The notes: generated by a model not told the origin, from the letters alone. Positions 34,616 to 43,958 are shown, counted from the stretch's first letter. The stretch is 64,000 nt of DNA from Methanobacterium bryantii (GCF_002287175.1 NZ_LMVM01000012.1:310001-374000); one strand, 5' to 3'. Translations and numbers: made by a program.

Positions 34616-36176
34616 CCTTCCCTGGAGAAGATTCAACCCAGATATGGCCGCCGTGTCGATCGATAATTCTTTTTGCAATTGCAAGACCGATTCCTGCACC
34701 CTCATACTCTCCGATGGCATGTAACCTTTTAAACACTTCAAAAACTATATCAAAATACTGGTCGTCGATTCCTATGCCATTATCCTTTACAGAAAAAATC
34801 CATTCATTGTCATGTTTTTTTGCTGAAATATGAATTTTTGGTGTTTCATCCTTTTTTCGAAATTTTAAAGCATTATCAATTAGATTTTGGAATACACTCA
34901 CTATCTGATTTTCATCTGCAAAAACAGGTGGAAGGGGATCATGGGTTACTTCAGCATGGCACTGATCTATTGAATACTGTAGATTAGATAATGCGGTATT
35001 AAGTGCTTTTTCAGTGTTAATTTCTTTAAATTCATTACCTTTAGCTTCAACATGAGAGTAGTCCAGTAAACCTTGAATCATGCTTTTCATTCTCTTTGCA
35101 TCACTGACCATGTATTCAAGGAATTCATCAGCATCAGGATCTAACTGTCTTTTGTAACGCCTTTCTATAAGCTGGGAATAACTGGTTATTGTCCTGAGGG
35201 GCTCCTGCAAATCATGACTTGTAATGTGGGCAAAACTCTTTAATTCTTTGTTGGAGCGTTCTAATTCTTCCAAATTTTTCTTTAATTCATTATTTGCTTC
35301 TTTACGTTCTTTATCAGTTTTGTTAAGGGATAGAATACTGCTCCACACAAAAATACTCAAAATAATAAGTACTGAAAGGGTATACAGCACTGTCCCGAAA
35401 GCTGTATCATAATAACCTAAATTTTGCCCTAATATCCGTAACCACCCAAAAACTATGGAAATAATTGCCAGCACAAATAGGATCCTGAGTCCAAATATAC
35501 TCCCATATTCTCCACTGGTCAATATCCTCATAAAGCCGGTTTCAGGACGTGCAATAAGAACAGCAAAAGATATTAACATAAATCCTATTCCTGCATAAAT
35601 GGAAGTTGCAGTATAATATGATATCTGGTAAAATTCGGACGCATCATATAAATAACCTAAAAGAACCATTAAAGAGATAATACTCCCTAAAATCATTAAA
35701 TACTGAGTAATAGAGCGTTTATCTATTTCTTTATCAATAATTAAAAGTGCAGCACCGATTATTATGTATTCAATTGCCCCAATAAACGCTATTCGATTTG
35801 GTGCTGAAGTTTCAAGTGCTCCAGATGGTTCTATAAATAATGTTTGATCTATGCCTAAATTAAAATTGAATAAATGTTCAATGAGGGCAATCAACCCAAT
35901 TAATAATACTATAACTGCTAATACCTGTGCAACATGTCTATTTCTTTTGTTAATCCTTTTCGTTTGTTGCAGCCATAAAGAAGCTCCTATTAAAATAAAA
36001 CATAATGCAGAATTGAATTTAATGGTGGGGAAATCCGGGCCTGGGCTTTTAAGGAGAGGGATATTAAAAGCCCATCCAATGAATATAATAACTCCAATTA
36101 TAATTATTGCTATGCTTAAAATTTCAGAAAACCTTTTTAAATTAGCTCTAAAAGTAATGGAGTTGTTTAAATCCAT
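34584..36176 (-). CDS. Membrane sensor histidine kinase
   Basis: A 530-residue kinase. About seven or eight membrane helices fill the N-terminal half (about 17-280), followed by a short coiled coil, HisKA with SHDLQEPLRTITSYSQLIERR (phospho-His), and HATPase with NLIDNALKFRKK (N box), DNGIGID (G1) and GAGIGLAIAKRIIDRHGG (G2). It ends TFYFTIPY and lacks the PLVTEPKSVQ tail still encoded past the inserted hairpin element. The family is common in methanogens; no partner response regulator is adjacent. The ATG follows GGTGAATTAA. Confidence 0.92.
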   Translation of the reverse strand: MDLNNSITFRANLKRFSEILSIAIIIIGVIIFIGWAFNIPLLKSPGPDFPTIKFNSALCFILIGASLWLQQTKRINKRNRHVAQVLAVIVLLIGLIALIEHLFNFNLGIDQTLFIEPSGALETSAPNRIAFIGAIEYIIIGAALLIIDKEIDKRSITQYLMILGSIISLMVLLGYLYDASEFYQISYYTATSIYAGIGFMLISFAVLIARPETGFMRILTSGEYGSIFGLRILFVLAIISIVFGWLRILGQNLGYYDTAFGTVLYTLSVLIILSIFVWSSILSLNKTDKERKEANNELKKNLEELERSNKELKSFAHITSHDLQEPLRTITSYSQLIERRYKRQLDPDADEFLEYMVSDAKRMKSMIQGLLDYSHVEAKGNEFKEINTEKALNTALSNLQYSIDQCHAEVTHDPLPPVFADENQIVSVFQNLIDNALKFRKKDETPKIHISAKKHDNEWIFSVKDNGIGIDDQYFDIVFEVFKRLHAIGEYEGAGIGLAIAKRIIDRHGGHIWVESSPGKGSTFYFTIPY

Positions 36177-36489
36177 TTAATTCACCATAATGCTAAAATT
36201 AACAGTTATCTTTAATTTATATTACTTATTATATTTTGAGTATTACTTACATTTTATTATTTTTTAATGCTTAGGTCTTTATTAACTCAGGAAGTAACTA
36301 CTGCAAATGACATCGTCTGAATATTTTAAGTGGCTAACAAACGTAATTTTGATAATTGGGAGTATACGAATTAAAATGTTGGATTTATTTAAACAGCAGT
36401 GTTTTAATTTACATTTTAAATCTGGATGTAGAAATGTTTTTTTAATTTAAAGATATAATTTATTTAGATAATGATTAGAGGGGACTAAT
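36177..36489. other. AT-rich spacer
   Basis: About 310 bp between the kinase start and the exported hydrolase, holding both divergent promoters. I see nothing else. Confidence 0.45.
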
Positions 36490-37233
36490 ATGAAATATAT
36501 AGAATCTAAAAAGGGATTATTCTTATTGATTATATTAGTAGTATCAGCAGTAGCAGCGGCTTCTTTTGCTTATTATATTTCTGATTATTACCATATGGAT
36601 AGTAAAGCTACAGCTGCACTTGAATCAACGGATGTTTACAACGTTACATATACAGATAACTCCATTAAATTTACTCCTACTCAAAACAGGAGCGACACTG
36701 GAATAATATTTTATCCCGGAGGCAAGGTCCAGCCTGAAGCTTATTCTGTTATTTCTTCTAAACTTGCTGTGAAGGGTTACACAGTTATAATTGTGAAAAT
36801 GCCATTTAATCTGGCATTTTTTGGTGTTAACAGTGCGGATGATGTCATAAGTAAACATCCTGAGATTAATTTATGGGTAATCATGGGCCACTCGTTGGGC
36901 GGTGTTTTTGCGTCTGAATATGCTGTAAATCATCAAGATAAAATTAAAGGAGCGGTATATTTAGCTGCTTACCCGTCAAAAAATGCTTCAAATGCCACTT
37001 TTAAAGCATTGTCAATTAGAGGTTCTCTAGACAATCTTACAACAGCTCAAGATATCTCTAATAACAAAAATAAGTTCCCTGCAAATACTGTCTTTATCAC
37101 TATACCTGGCGGTAACCACTACAATAACGGTAATTACGGCCCTCAAACAGGGGACAATAACAGTACAATCACAAGGGAAGAGCAGCAGAACGAAACTGTG
37201 AGTTATATAATCGAATTTCTTAAATGTCTTTGA
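36490..37233 (+). CDS. Exported or membrane-anchored alpha/beta hydrolase
   Basis: A 247-residue protein with an N-terminal membrane anchor (about 10-32) and an alpha/beta hydrolase domain. FYPGGKVQPEAY lies near the oxyanion loop, the nucleophile elbow is GHSLGG, and GGNHYNNGNYGPQTG carries the catalytic His. A dienelactone-hydrolase-like enzyme acting outside the membrane is likely. The ATG follows AGAGGGGACTAAT. It is convergent with the next hydrolase gene and shares a hairpin at 37245-37289. Confidence 0.83.
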   Translation: MKYIESKKGLFLLIILVVSAVAAASFAYYISDYYHMDSKATAALESTDVYNVTYTDNSIKFTPTQNRSDTGIIFYPGGKVQPEAYSVISSKLAVKGYTVIIVKMPFNLAFFGVNSADDVISKHPEINLWVIMGHSLGGVFASEYAVNHQDKIKGAVYLAAYPSKNASNATFKALSIRGSLDNLTTAQDISNNKNKFPANTVFITIPGGNHYNNGNYGPQTGDNNSTITREEQQNETVSYIIEFLKCL

Positions 37234-37244
37234 AGTGACAGTGT

Positions 37245-37289
37245 TTCTTAAATTTTAGGTAATACCCAAGTGTACCTAAATTTTAAGAA
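37245..37289. terminator. Bidirectional hairpin between convergent hydrolase genes
   Basis: TTCTTAAATTTTAGGTA and TACCTAAATTTTAAGAA form a 17-nt stem with one mismatch and an 11-nt loop. The stem overlaps the stop codon of the minus-strand gene. Its TAGGTA/TACCTA core also appears in the palindrome upstream of that gene. Confidence 0.5.
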
Positions 37290-38440
37290 TTATCTATCTT
37301 TTTAATTGAAAGTATCCAGTTTATAATGGTATTAATGGCTAACTGAGTGTTTCCTGCATTGCAGTGGTTCTCTCCATTTTCTTTTTCTGTAAAAATACGA
37401 AATGTCAATGATTTAACATTTTTTAAAGCATTTATTTCATTTTTATACATTTCAAGCGGTATGAAATGGTCTTTTTGTGCTGCTAAAAGTAAAAAGTCCT
37501 GCTGAATTAAGGGTGCAATATCAAAAATCTGGAACTTGCCGGCGTTTTTAAGATATTCAAATGGTGAAGAAACACCCATATTATGCATACCATGTTCTAT
37601 GCCCCATTTAGCCATTGGATCTTTGTCCATCTGCATTTTGAGAATGAAATTTACCAGTTTTTTAAATTTATGATTTAACAAAAATTTAATGGTCTTTTGA
37701 AGGAATGGCTTCCTTGAAGATAATAAAACATCTAAAAAGTTGGGCAGTATGCTCCATGCAACTACTCGTTTGATCCGTTTATCAAATGCAGCGGCTCTAG
37801 GCGCTAGAACTCCTCCAAGAGAAATGCCTATGATGGTCACGTCGTCCAAATTAAAATGATCCAGCAGTTTTTTAACAGGTTTTTCCCATTTGTAAGTAAA
37901 TGGAATGCCATGTTCCCTCAGAACTTCACCTTGACCTGGACCTTCAAATAAATACACTGCAAATCCAGCTTCACGTAAATAAAGGACGATGGGCAAAAAT
38001 TCTTCTATATATGAGTCATTTCCCCCGTGGATAACTATAGTATCTTTAATATCTCCAGTCGGAGTGGAAACCCATACTGGGAGATGCCCATTTTCGTATT
38101 TAACCTTTTTAATGCTTATTTCATGTTTAAATACGTCAGAATAATAATCATAGAATAAATCTCTGGCTTTTCTATAGGTAACAATTTTATGGGGGTCACC
38201 ATCAAACATGAAAAATTCGGCCATCCTGTAGTAGGCTATTGCTTGTTCAACACGATTTTTTTGTAAAGTTTTATCAGCCAGCAGGGTCATCTGATCTACC
38301 CATGATTCTGCAGATGTTATATTTTTTGAAATGGGTTTAATATCATTTATGTATCCATTACTCCACATTATAGTTCTATTTAGTTGAAAATTAAAATTTG
38401 GTTCGGTATTCAGTTTATAGGTCCCTGTCTTAAAAGTCAT
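37283..38440 (-). CDS. Alpha/beta hydrolase (FrsA/dipeptidyl-type)
   Basis: A 385-residue cytoplasmic hydrolase with an N-terminal helical domain (about 1-115) and a hydrolase core. The core has VIHGGNDSYIEEFLPIVLYL, YLFEGPGQGEVLREHG, the nucleophile elbow GISLGGVLAPRAAAFD, a D in AAQKDHFIP and a closing His in GENHCNAGN. The domain order resembles FrsA-like esterases. The ATG follows GGAGATAAT. A perfect palindrome upstream suggests regulation. Confidence 0.83.
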   Translation of the reverse strand: MTFKTGTYKLNTEPNFNFQLNRTIMWSNGYINDIKPISKNITSAESWVDQMTLLADKTLQKNRVEQAIAYYRMAEFFMFDGDPHKIVTYRKARDLFYDYYSDVFKHEISIKKVKYENGHLPVWVSTPTGDIKDTIVIHGGNDSYIEEFLPIVLYLREAGFAVYLFEGPGQGEVLREHGIPFTYKWEKPVKKLLDHFNLDDVTIIGISLGGVLAPRAAAFDKRIKRVVAWSILPNFLDVLLSSRKPFLQKTIKFLLNHKFKKLVNFILKMQMDKDPMAKWGIEHGMHNMGVSSPFEYLKNAGKFQIFDIAPLIQQDFLLLAAQKDHFIPLEMYKNEINALKNVKSLTFRIFTEKENGENHCNAGNTQLAINTIINWILSIKKIDNS

Positions 38441-38460
38441 ATTATCTCCAGTTATAAAGT

Positions 38461-38476
38461 TTTAGGTACACCTAAA
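38461..38476. promoter_or_regulatory. Palindromic operator upstream of the cytoplasmic hydrolase
   Basis: TTTAGGT-AC-ACCTAAA is a perfect 7-bp inverted repeat about 20 nt before the start codon of the minus-strand hydrolase gene. No regulator gene is adjacent. Confidence 0.45.
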
Positions 38477-38856
38477 TTTTTAGGGATGTAAGTATAAAAA
38501 CTTTGGGTTTGGAGATACTTTTGATGAATGCTTGATGTAAGTTAACCTGCTAAGACTGGTATTATAATTTAAGGGATTAATATGTTAAATGCACTGCATT
38601 GAATGATAATGAATCAGTTAATCTTTAGTTTATAAGTTATTTGACTAAAAACCCAACATTTAATTATTTAAAATATGCATTAAACGTTTTAATGTATATG
38701 ATGTTATTGCCTCTAAAATTTTATAATTTTCCTGATTTATGGATTAAAACCATTTTCATAAATATAATCTAATGGAAGAATACATAAAAAGAAAACTGAT
38801 ATATATTAGTAGTTTATACAGAAATTTAGGGGAATGTGACTCTATTGAATTAATCT
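38477..38856. other. AT-rich spacer
   Basis: About 380 bp between the hydrolase promoter and the first zinc-ribbon gene. I see no gene. Confidence 0.4.
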
Positions 38857-38868
38857 ATGGTGAGAAAA

Positions 38869-39939
38869 TTGATTAAGTGTCCTGAATGTGGAGCAAATAA
38901 TGATGATAATTACAATTTCTGCAAATCATGTGGGAAAAAATTGGTCAAATACAACTTCTGCCAGGAATGCGGCCATAAAAATGTCGATACTGCTAGATTT
39001 TGTGAAAATTGTGGTATGAATTTAAAAACATTTGAATCGGGTAGTGTAAAAACTCAAAATGACGTAAATGACTCTAATGAGATCGTTCCATTAGATTTAA
39101 CTCCTGCTGAATCCCTTATGATCCTGGATCATAAAACACATCAGAGGACACCAAAAGAACTGTTTAAAGCAACCTTGATTGACCTTATTTTTAAAAATGT
39201 GTTCCAATTAGATGTTCAGGAAGTTGAAAAGAAGGGTATATTGGGCAGTAAAATTGTCAAAAAGACTTACTTGCTGGAGGGGAAAAATTTTAACATGCCC
39301 CTTAAACCTCATGAAGAGGTATTTCGAAAACATTTACCTCGTAAAGCAGATAGTAAAAGACTTAAAAAGCTTCAACAACAGGTTTACAAGACATATCATA
39401 ATAATTATGCCCAGAAAAAACTGCTGGAACCGCTATCTTTAGAAGGTTTCTTTGAGGTGGAAAAGAAATTTTTAGGCAAAAAATATTTTTTAAGCAATAA
39501 AGGAGTGGAGACACAGCAGATGATCATGGAATTAAAAGATGAGGGAAGAAATCTGGAAAACTGGGTAGAAAACGATCCTGAAAGAGCGAAATCTTACCTG
39601 CTAATGGGGGGATCAAATATATTCTTAACCGATGTTTATTATTTTAACTGGTTTAAGAATAATTCTAAAAAAATAAGTGCATTATTCGCTGGTGCAGCAG
39701 CAGTAGGCACCGCATATGCATTTAATAAAATTCGGTGGTACGGTGCATTTAGAAAATCGTATTCTCATGATATGGATTTTGGCGACTTCGATGACTTTAA
39801 TAGTTTTGACAGCTTCAGCGACATATTTTCAGATTTTGACACATTTGATATATTCGATTCAATGGATTTCAGTGATTTTGATTCAGGATTCGACGGTGGT
39901 TTTGACGGCGGCGGTGATTGTGGAGGGGGCGGCGACTGA
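38869..39939 (+). CDS. Double zinc-ribbon protein with Asp/Phe- and Gly/Cys-rich tail, paralog 1
   Basis: About 356 residues. Two zinc ribbons open the protein (KCPECGANNDDNYNFCKSCG, then FCQECG...FCENCG). A central domain follows with LTPAESLMILDHKTH and MPLKPHEEVF, helical and about 170 residues, then a low-complexity tail of repeated DFD/SFD and GGFDGGGDCGGGGD. I chose the TTG at 38869 behind GGTGAGAAAA; an ATG at 38857 is possible. The tail type (GGG-C-GGG) is known from DUF2207/TIGR04222-like proteins. Function unknown. It has a close paralog downstream. Confidence 0.68.
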   Translation: MIKCPECGANNDDNYNFCKSCGKKLVKYNFCQECGHKNVDTARFCENCGMNLKTFESGSVKTQNDVNDSNEIVPLDLTPAESLMILDHKTHQRTPKELFKATLIDLIFKNVFQLDVQEVEKKGILGSKIVKKTYLLEGKNFNMPLKPHEEVFRKHLPRKADSKRLKKLQQQVYKTYHNNYAQKKLLEPLSLEGFFEVEKKFLGKKYFLSNKGVETQQMIMELKDEGRNLENWVENDPERAKSYLLMGGSNIFLTDVYYFNWFKNNSKKISALFAGAAAVGTAYAFNKIRWYGAFRKSYSHDMDFGDFDDFNSFDSFSDIFSDFDTFDIFDSMDFSDFDSGFDGGFDGGGDCGGGGD

Positions 39940-40074
39940 AGCAGACCTCTAATATATTCCTAAAACTGTTTACTAATCAATAAGGATTATTTTATTAACA
40001 AGAGATCCTTAATCAGGAAATGACACATAAAAATCGAAATATGATATAAATATATTAAGTCATTGGTGAGAAAA

Positions 40075-41292
40075 TTGATTAAATGTCCTGAATGCGGAGC
40101 AGATAATGAAAAAAACGCTTGTTTTTGCTGTTTATGTGGATCAGCTGTTTATAAATTTTGTCCAGAATGTGGTAAAAAGAATATTAATGCTGCAAACTTT
40201 TGCATGAATTGTGGTGCGAGTTTTGAATCAGAAATAAAGAGTTTAGAAACTCAAGATAATGAAATACTTAACCTTCAAGATGATATTTTCAGTGATGATT
40301 CTGGTAAAAAAGTTTCATTGAATTTAACTCCTGCTGAATCTCTTATGCTTTTAAACCCTAAAAAATATGTGGGGCATAAAGAATCACTAAATGAATTGTT
40401 GAAAGTGACTTTAATAGACCTTATATGCAAAAATGTCTTTAAAGTGAATATAGAAGAAGGAAAGGCAAATATATTTGGCAGGAAAAAAGCAGACATAATT
40501 TATTTGGAGGAAGGGGAACTTTTTGAAATGCCCCTTAAACCTCATGAAGAAATATTTTTAGAATGTTTGCCCTCTGAATCAGATAGTAACAGATTTTGGA
40601 TACTTCAAGAGCGTGTTTACCATAAAGCTCTTCAGTATAATTATGCTAGGAAAAAATTGCTCGAGCCATTATTTTCAGACGGCTTTTTTACCATTAAAAA
40701 CGGGTTTCCACGAAATAAGTATGTAGTAAGTGATAAAGGGATAGAAGCTCAAGAAATAATGTTAAAATTAAAAGATGAAGGGAAAAATCTGGAAAATTGG
40801 TTCGAAACAGATCCTGGGAGAGCTAAAGCATACCTGCAAATCTGCGGTTCAAATATGTTCTTAATTGATGAATATAACTTTAAATGTATTAGAGATAATT
40901 TTGAAAAGATTAAGGCATTATTTTCTAATAAAAAAAGTTACCCTGCCGCATCTAGACATTATAATCATGGTTGGTATCCTGTATTTATGCAGAGTTCAGA
41001 TAATAATATATTTTCAAATGAGGATATAGACCGTATTTTTAATTCAATCGATGCAAATAATTTTGATTTTGGATTTAATAATATAGAAGGCAATAATGGA
41101 TATAATAGTACTAGTTATGATAGCTATAATCATTATGGAGGATCTGACAGTTCCAGTTATAGTACAGGATCTGACGGTGGATTTTGGGGTTCTGATGGAG
41201 GAAGTTCTGACAGTAGTTACAGCGACGGTGGAGGATCTGACGGTGGCGGGGGCGACTGCGGAGGAGGAGGCGATTGTGGCGGTGGATTTTAG
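40075..41292 (+). CDS. Double zinc-ribbon protein with Ser/Asn- and Gly/Cys-rich tail, paralog 2
   Basis: About 405 residues, sharing the frame of the upstream paralog: KCPECGADNEKNACFCCLCG, FCPECGKKNINAANFCMNCG, LTPAESLMLLNPKKY, MPLKPHEEIFLECLP, then a tail running YNSTSYDSYNHYGGSD and ending GGGGDCGGGGDCGGGF. The tail has the same Gly/Cys ending but a different linker, so the linker is evolving fast while the ends are kept. The leader ATTGGTGAGAAAATTGATTA is shared with paralog 1, and I again chose the TTG behind it. Function unknown. Confidence 0.68.
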   Translation: MIKCPECGADNEKNACFCCLCGSAVYKFCPECGKKNINAANFCMNCGASFESEIKSLETQDNEILNLQDDIFSDDSGKKVSLNLTPAESLMLLNPKKYVGHKESLNELLKVTLIDLICKNVFKVNIEEGKANIFGRKKADIIYLEEGELFEMPLKPHEEIFLECLPSESDSNRFWILQERVYHKALQYNYARKKLLEPLFSDGFFTIKNGFPRNKYVVSDKGIEAQEIMLKLKDEGKNLENWFETDPGRAKAYLQICGSNMFLIDEYNFKCIRDNFEKIKALFSNKKSYPAASRHYNHGWYPVFMQSSDNNIFSNEDIDRIFNSIDANNFDFGFNNIEGNNGYNSTSYDSYNHYGGSDSSSYSTGSDGGFWGSDGGSSDSSYSDGGGSDGGGGDCGGGGDCGGGF

Positions 41293-41383
41293 CTAGTTAG
41301 CGTTAATATCCATGCTGCTTAAAACCCTCTTCTAATAAATTTTTTTAATCTCTTTTTAGGCTGTGAATTTAAATCAGCTATCT

Positions 41384-41998
41384 TCATTTTATTAACAAGT
41401 GAACACCTTGATTGAAGAAATAAATCGCAAATAATACGAGTACTATTCCTAGAATTCTCATTATGTAAAGATACGGTTTCCCTGTAATGAATTCACGGGA
41501 TTTACCTGCAGCGAAGGCCAGAACTATTTTTGAGCCCACTAAAAGAACATAAAAGCCTATAATGAACATCAATGGGGCTAAAATACTGCCTGTATAAGCG
41601 TTTATGATTAGGGGTCCGCCGACGGTTATCCAGAACAGGTATGGGGCCGGATTTAAAAAGTTGACTGTTGCTCCTTTTTTAAGTGATTTTGGCTCTTCTG
41701 CTTCGATATCTTCAGTTAGTTCTCTTGTTTTAAAGCTTTCATAGGCCATATAAAGCAGGAATAAACCTCCAAGAATTGATATGATGCCTAAAATTGAGCT
41801 GTAACCTGCAACAAATGATAAAAATATTATGGATACTGCTATAATTGGCAGGTCTGTGATCAGCGGGGAAAATGCGACTTTTATGCCTTCCCTGTGGCCG
41901 TGTTTTAAGGTTTGAGATATGAGGAGGATGAGTAGGGGGCCTGGTGAGAGGCCTGAGTAGAGGCCGAGTGTGATTCCTGCGATGAGTAAGTTGAACAT
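41384..41998 (-). CDS. LysE-family amino acid/metabolite exporter
   Basis: A 204-residue exporter with five or six membrane helices: GLYSGLSPGPLLILLISQTLKHG near the start (family G-x-SPGP), SFKTREL in the middle and NPAPYLFWITVGGP. LysE/RhtB-type proteins export amino acids or related metabolites. The ATG follows GGAGACACTAAAAAA. Monocistronic; specificity unknown. Confidence 0.87.
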   Translation of the reverse strand: MFNLLIAGITLGLYSGLSPGPLLILLISQTLKHGHREGIKVAFSPLITDLPIIAVSIIFLSFVAGYSSILGIISILGGLFLLYMAYESFKTRELTEDIEAEEPKSLKKGATVNFLNPAPYLFWITVGGPLIINAYTGSILAPLMFIIGFYVLLVGSKIVLAFAAGKSREFITGKPYLYIMRILGIVLVLFAIYFFNQGVHLLIK

Positions 41999-42101
41999 TT
42001 TTTTAGTGTCTCCTAAAATTTAAGTAATGTATTTGTTTTTAATTTATTTTAAATAAACTTTATAACAAAATTTAATAGTATAACAGCAGCCAGAACCTAG
42101 A

Positions 42102-42420
42102 TCAACACAATAAAGCTACAAATCTACTTTTGGGTATTCCCTCACTAAACTTTGTTTTTGCACTTTCTCTATGCTCATCCATTATCTCTTTAGGAACCAT
42201 TTTAAGTAAAATATGAATCACTACGGTTATCAACAAGAAATCATCGAGATAACCTAATACGGGTATAAAATCGGGAATTAGGTCACTTGGGCTTAAGATA
42301 GGCAATAACTAAAAGAATGATATTGATGTGTAATGGAACTTTTGGGTCTTTATAGGCTAAATAAGGCGCATAGATTTCTATTTCAAACTTTTCTGCAATA
42401 GCTTTCCAGTTTTTGAACAT
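42102..42420 (-). pseudogene. DUF1232 membrane protein, frameshifted
   Basis: Reading from the ATG at 42418-42420, the frame gives MFKNWKAIAEKFEIEIYA...LLVIAYLKPK and stops. One base along, the frame continues LSPSDLIPDFIPVLGYLDDFLLI, the DUF1232 core. The join at GCCTATCTTAAGCCC needs one base added or two removed for AY-L(L)SPSDLIPDFIP. The C-terminus then runs on to 42102. Either a mutated gene or an assembly error; no promoter can be judged. Confidence 0.75.
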
Positions 42421-42557
42421 AAAGCATCCGATGAAAAATTTGTTAATTCAAATTCGTTAAATAAGATTTGGTATTTATAGCCAAATATTGTTTTTAGAGT
42501 TTTATGAATTTTATTAATATAAACAACAAGTATTTTATTACATAATTCACATAAATA

Positions 42558-42605
42558 ACCTCCGGCGCATACCTAGAATAACTGCGCAAAGATACATGTG
42601 GAGGT
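42558..42605 (+). promoter_or_regulatory. Leader stem hiding the ribosome binding site of the 45-residue peptide
   Basis: ACCTCC (42558-42563) pairs with GGAGGT (42600-42605), the ribosome binding site itself. Inside it GCGCA (42565-42569) pairs with TGCGC (42583-42587). The nested fold would block translation until opened, as in RNA thermometers or riboswitches. Confidence 0.5.
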
Positions 42606-42613
42606 GCGATTGC

Positions 42614-42751
42614 ATGAAAATAAAGTTAGGAATCATCATGCTTGCATTTTTGGCCGCGGTAGGATTTTCTGGAGAGTGGCAGCTCAACGTGTTGAGGAAG
42701 GACATAACAACAGACACTCCCACGAACCCCCTAGAAGTAATATATCAATAA
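42614..42751 (+). CDS. 45-residue membrane or secreted peptide
   Basis: A short frame starting MKIKLGIIMLAFLAAVGFSG, a basic N-terminus plus one hydrophobic helix, followed by a polar tail of about 24 residues. The ATG stands 7 nt behind GGAGGTG, an excellent ribosome binding site, and the leader can fold over that site. The peptide could be an anchored or exported small protein. Not recognised as a family. Confidence comes from the signal-like start and ribosome binding site. Confidence 0.55.
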   Translation: MKIKLGIIMLAFLAAVGFSGEWQLNVLRKDITTDTPTNPLEVIYQ

Positions 42752-42935
42752 CCCGTACAAGTAGATGCAACCACTCCAGTAAATACCATTTAAAATTGTT
42801 CCAGAAGAATAATAAATTGATAAAATAAGGTATACTTTTTGAAAGTACTTGTTTAAGGGGAATTTATCCTCATTTCTATTTTTAGCAGTAATTATCTTTG
42901 TGAGGTATTTATAAATCTTATTTTAGATCAAAAAC

Positions 42936-42997
42936 TTTATATATTAATTTTGACATCATATCACATTAATGACAGTGTGATATATAACTAACACTGT
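42936..42997 (+). promoter_or_regulatory. TetR-1 promoter with overlapping palindromes
   Basis: A TATA element (TTTATATATTAA, from 42936) is followed by ATATCACA (42958) / TGTGATAT (42976) and by ACAGTGT (42972) / ACACTGT (42991), two perfect inverted repeats spaced 10 and 12 nt. They lie around the expected start, a TetR autoregulatory layout. Confidence 0.6.
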
Positions 42998-43024
42998 GTC
43001 AGAACTAATGCATAGGTGGATACA

Positions 43025-43675
43025 TTGTCAATTCAGGAATTGAAGGAAAGAGAAAAAGAAGAAAGGCGTAATTACATTGTAGATGCTGCAGAGAAGTTAT
43101 TCTTCTCAAAAGGCTATGATAATGTTTCAATGAAGGATATAGCTGATGAAGTTGGGATCAGCAGGGCTGCTCTTTATCTTTATTTTAAAAATAAAGAGGT
43201 CATTTACCTGGCCATAGTTTTACGTGGGATGAGGATAATGGATAAGTTGTTTAAAGAAAGCGTAAAAAGTGATAAAAATGGCCTTGGCAAACTTGAAGAT
43301 ACAGGATGGGCTTATTTTAAGTTTTACAGGGATTTCACTGATTATTATGGGGTATGTGCATATTTTGATTCCCAGAGGTTTTCTAAAGTTGATAATGAGT
43401 ATATGCCTGAAATTAATGTATTAAGAGAGGAAACAATCAGGATAACACGTGAATCGATAGAAGAGGGAATTGAAGATGGTTCTATAAGGGCAAATGTGAA
43501 CTCAATGGAAATAGCGGTTTTCATTGCAATAACATCAAAACAAATTGTAAATCCTAATGAATGGGCCACAAGATCTTTGGAAGGTGAAGAAATTAGCCAT
43601 GAACAGTTCATTGGGGATTCTATGGATTTGTGGAGACGTATGCTAGTTAATACTGAAAATAAGAACTTAAAATGA
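43025..43675 (+). CDS. TetR-family transcriptional regulator
   Basis: A 216-residue repressor: IVDAAEKLFFSKGYDNVSMKDIADEVGISRAALYLYFKNKEVIYLAIV is the HTH, and the rest is the ligand domain. The TTG at 43025, five nt behind GGTGG, matches the MSI(K/Q)EL start of the second TetR gene at 45000; the GTG at 43016 is the alternative. It precedes a ferredoxin and a flavoprotein gene, so it probably controls that redox set as well as itself. Confidence 0.88.
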   Translation: MSIQELKEREKEERRNYIVDAAEKLFFSKGYDNVSMKDIADEVGISRAALYLYFKNKEVIYLAIVLRGMRIMDKLFKESVKSDKNGLGKLEDTGWAYFKFYRDFTDYYGVCAYFDSQRFSKVDNEYMPEINVLREETIRITRESIEEGIEDGSIRANVNSMEIAVFIAITSKQIVNPNEWATRSLEGEEISHEQFIGDSMDLWRRMLVNTENKNLK

Positions 43676-43730
43676 CTATTTTGGTTTTTAAATAAAATTT
43701 AATGAATCTTTAAAGGTGGAGGTAGGAGAA

Positions 43731-43937
43731 ATGGATTTTGAAGTTGTAGTTGATAAAGAGAAATGTGTTGGTTGTGGAACATGTACATATTCTTGTCCAA
43801 AATCAGGTAAAGTATGGAACATTGGAGAGAAAGCTGTCTGGTGTGAAAACGGCACTGAAAATCTAGAATACTGTCATAGATGTGCTAATTGCGTGCTAGC
43901 GTGTCCACAGAGGGCTATAACAATTAGTGTGTCATGA
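43731..43937 (+). CDS. Two-cluster ferredoxin
   Basis: A 68-residue 2[4Fe-4S] ferredoxin: KCVGCGTCTYSCPKSGKVW, then YCHRCANCVLACPQRAI, eight cluster Cys. The ATG at 43731 follows GGAGGTAGGAGAA. It is the electron carrier of the TetR unit, 55 nt after the regulator and 21 nt before a flavoprotein reading frame, which is its likely partner. Confidence 0.9.
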   Translation: MDFEVVVDKEKCVGCGTCTYSCPKSGKVWNIGEKAVWCENGTENLEYCHRCANCVLACPQRAITISVS

Positions 43938-43958
43938 ATTTATAGTAGGGGTGAAATT

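Noticed and set aside
34484..34741. An 85-residue frame overlapping the histidine kinase end
   Set aside because: It runs through the hairpin array in the wrong frame; the kinase frame has all family motifs.
42598..42828. A 76-residue frame overlapping the 45-residue peptide
   Set aside because: It starts inside the ribosome binding site of the smaller frame, has no signal or domain and no site of its own.
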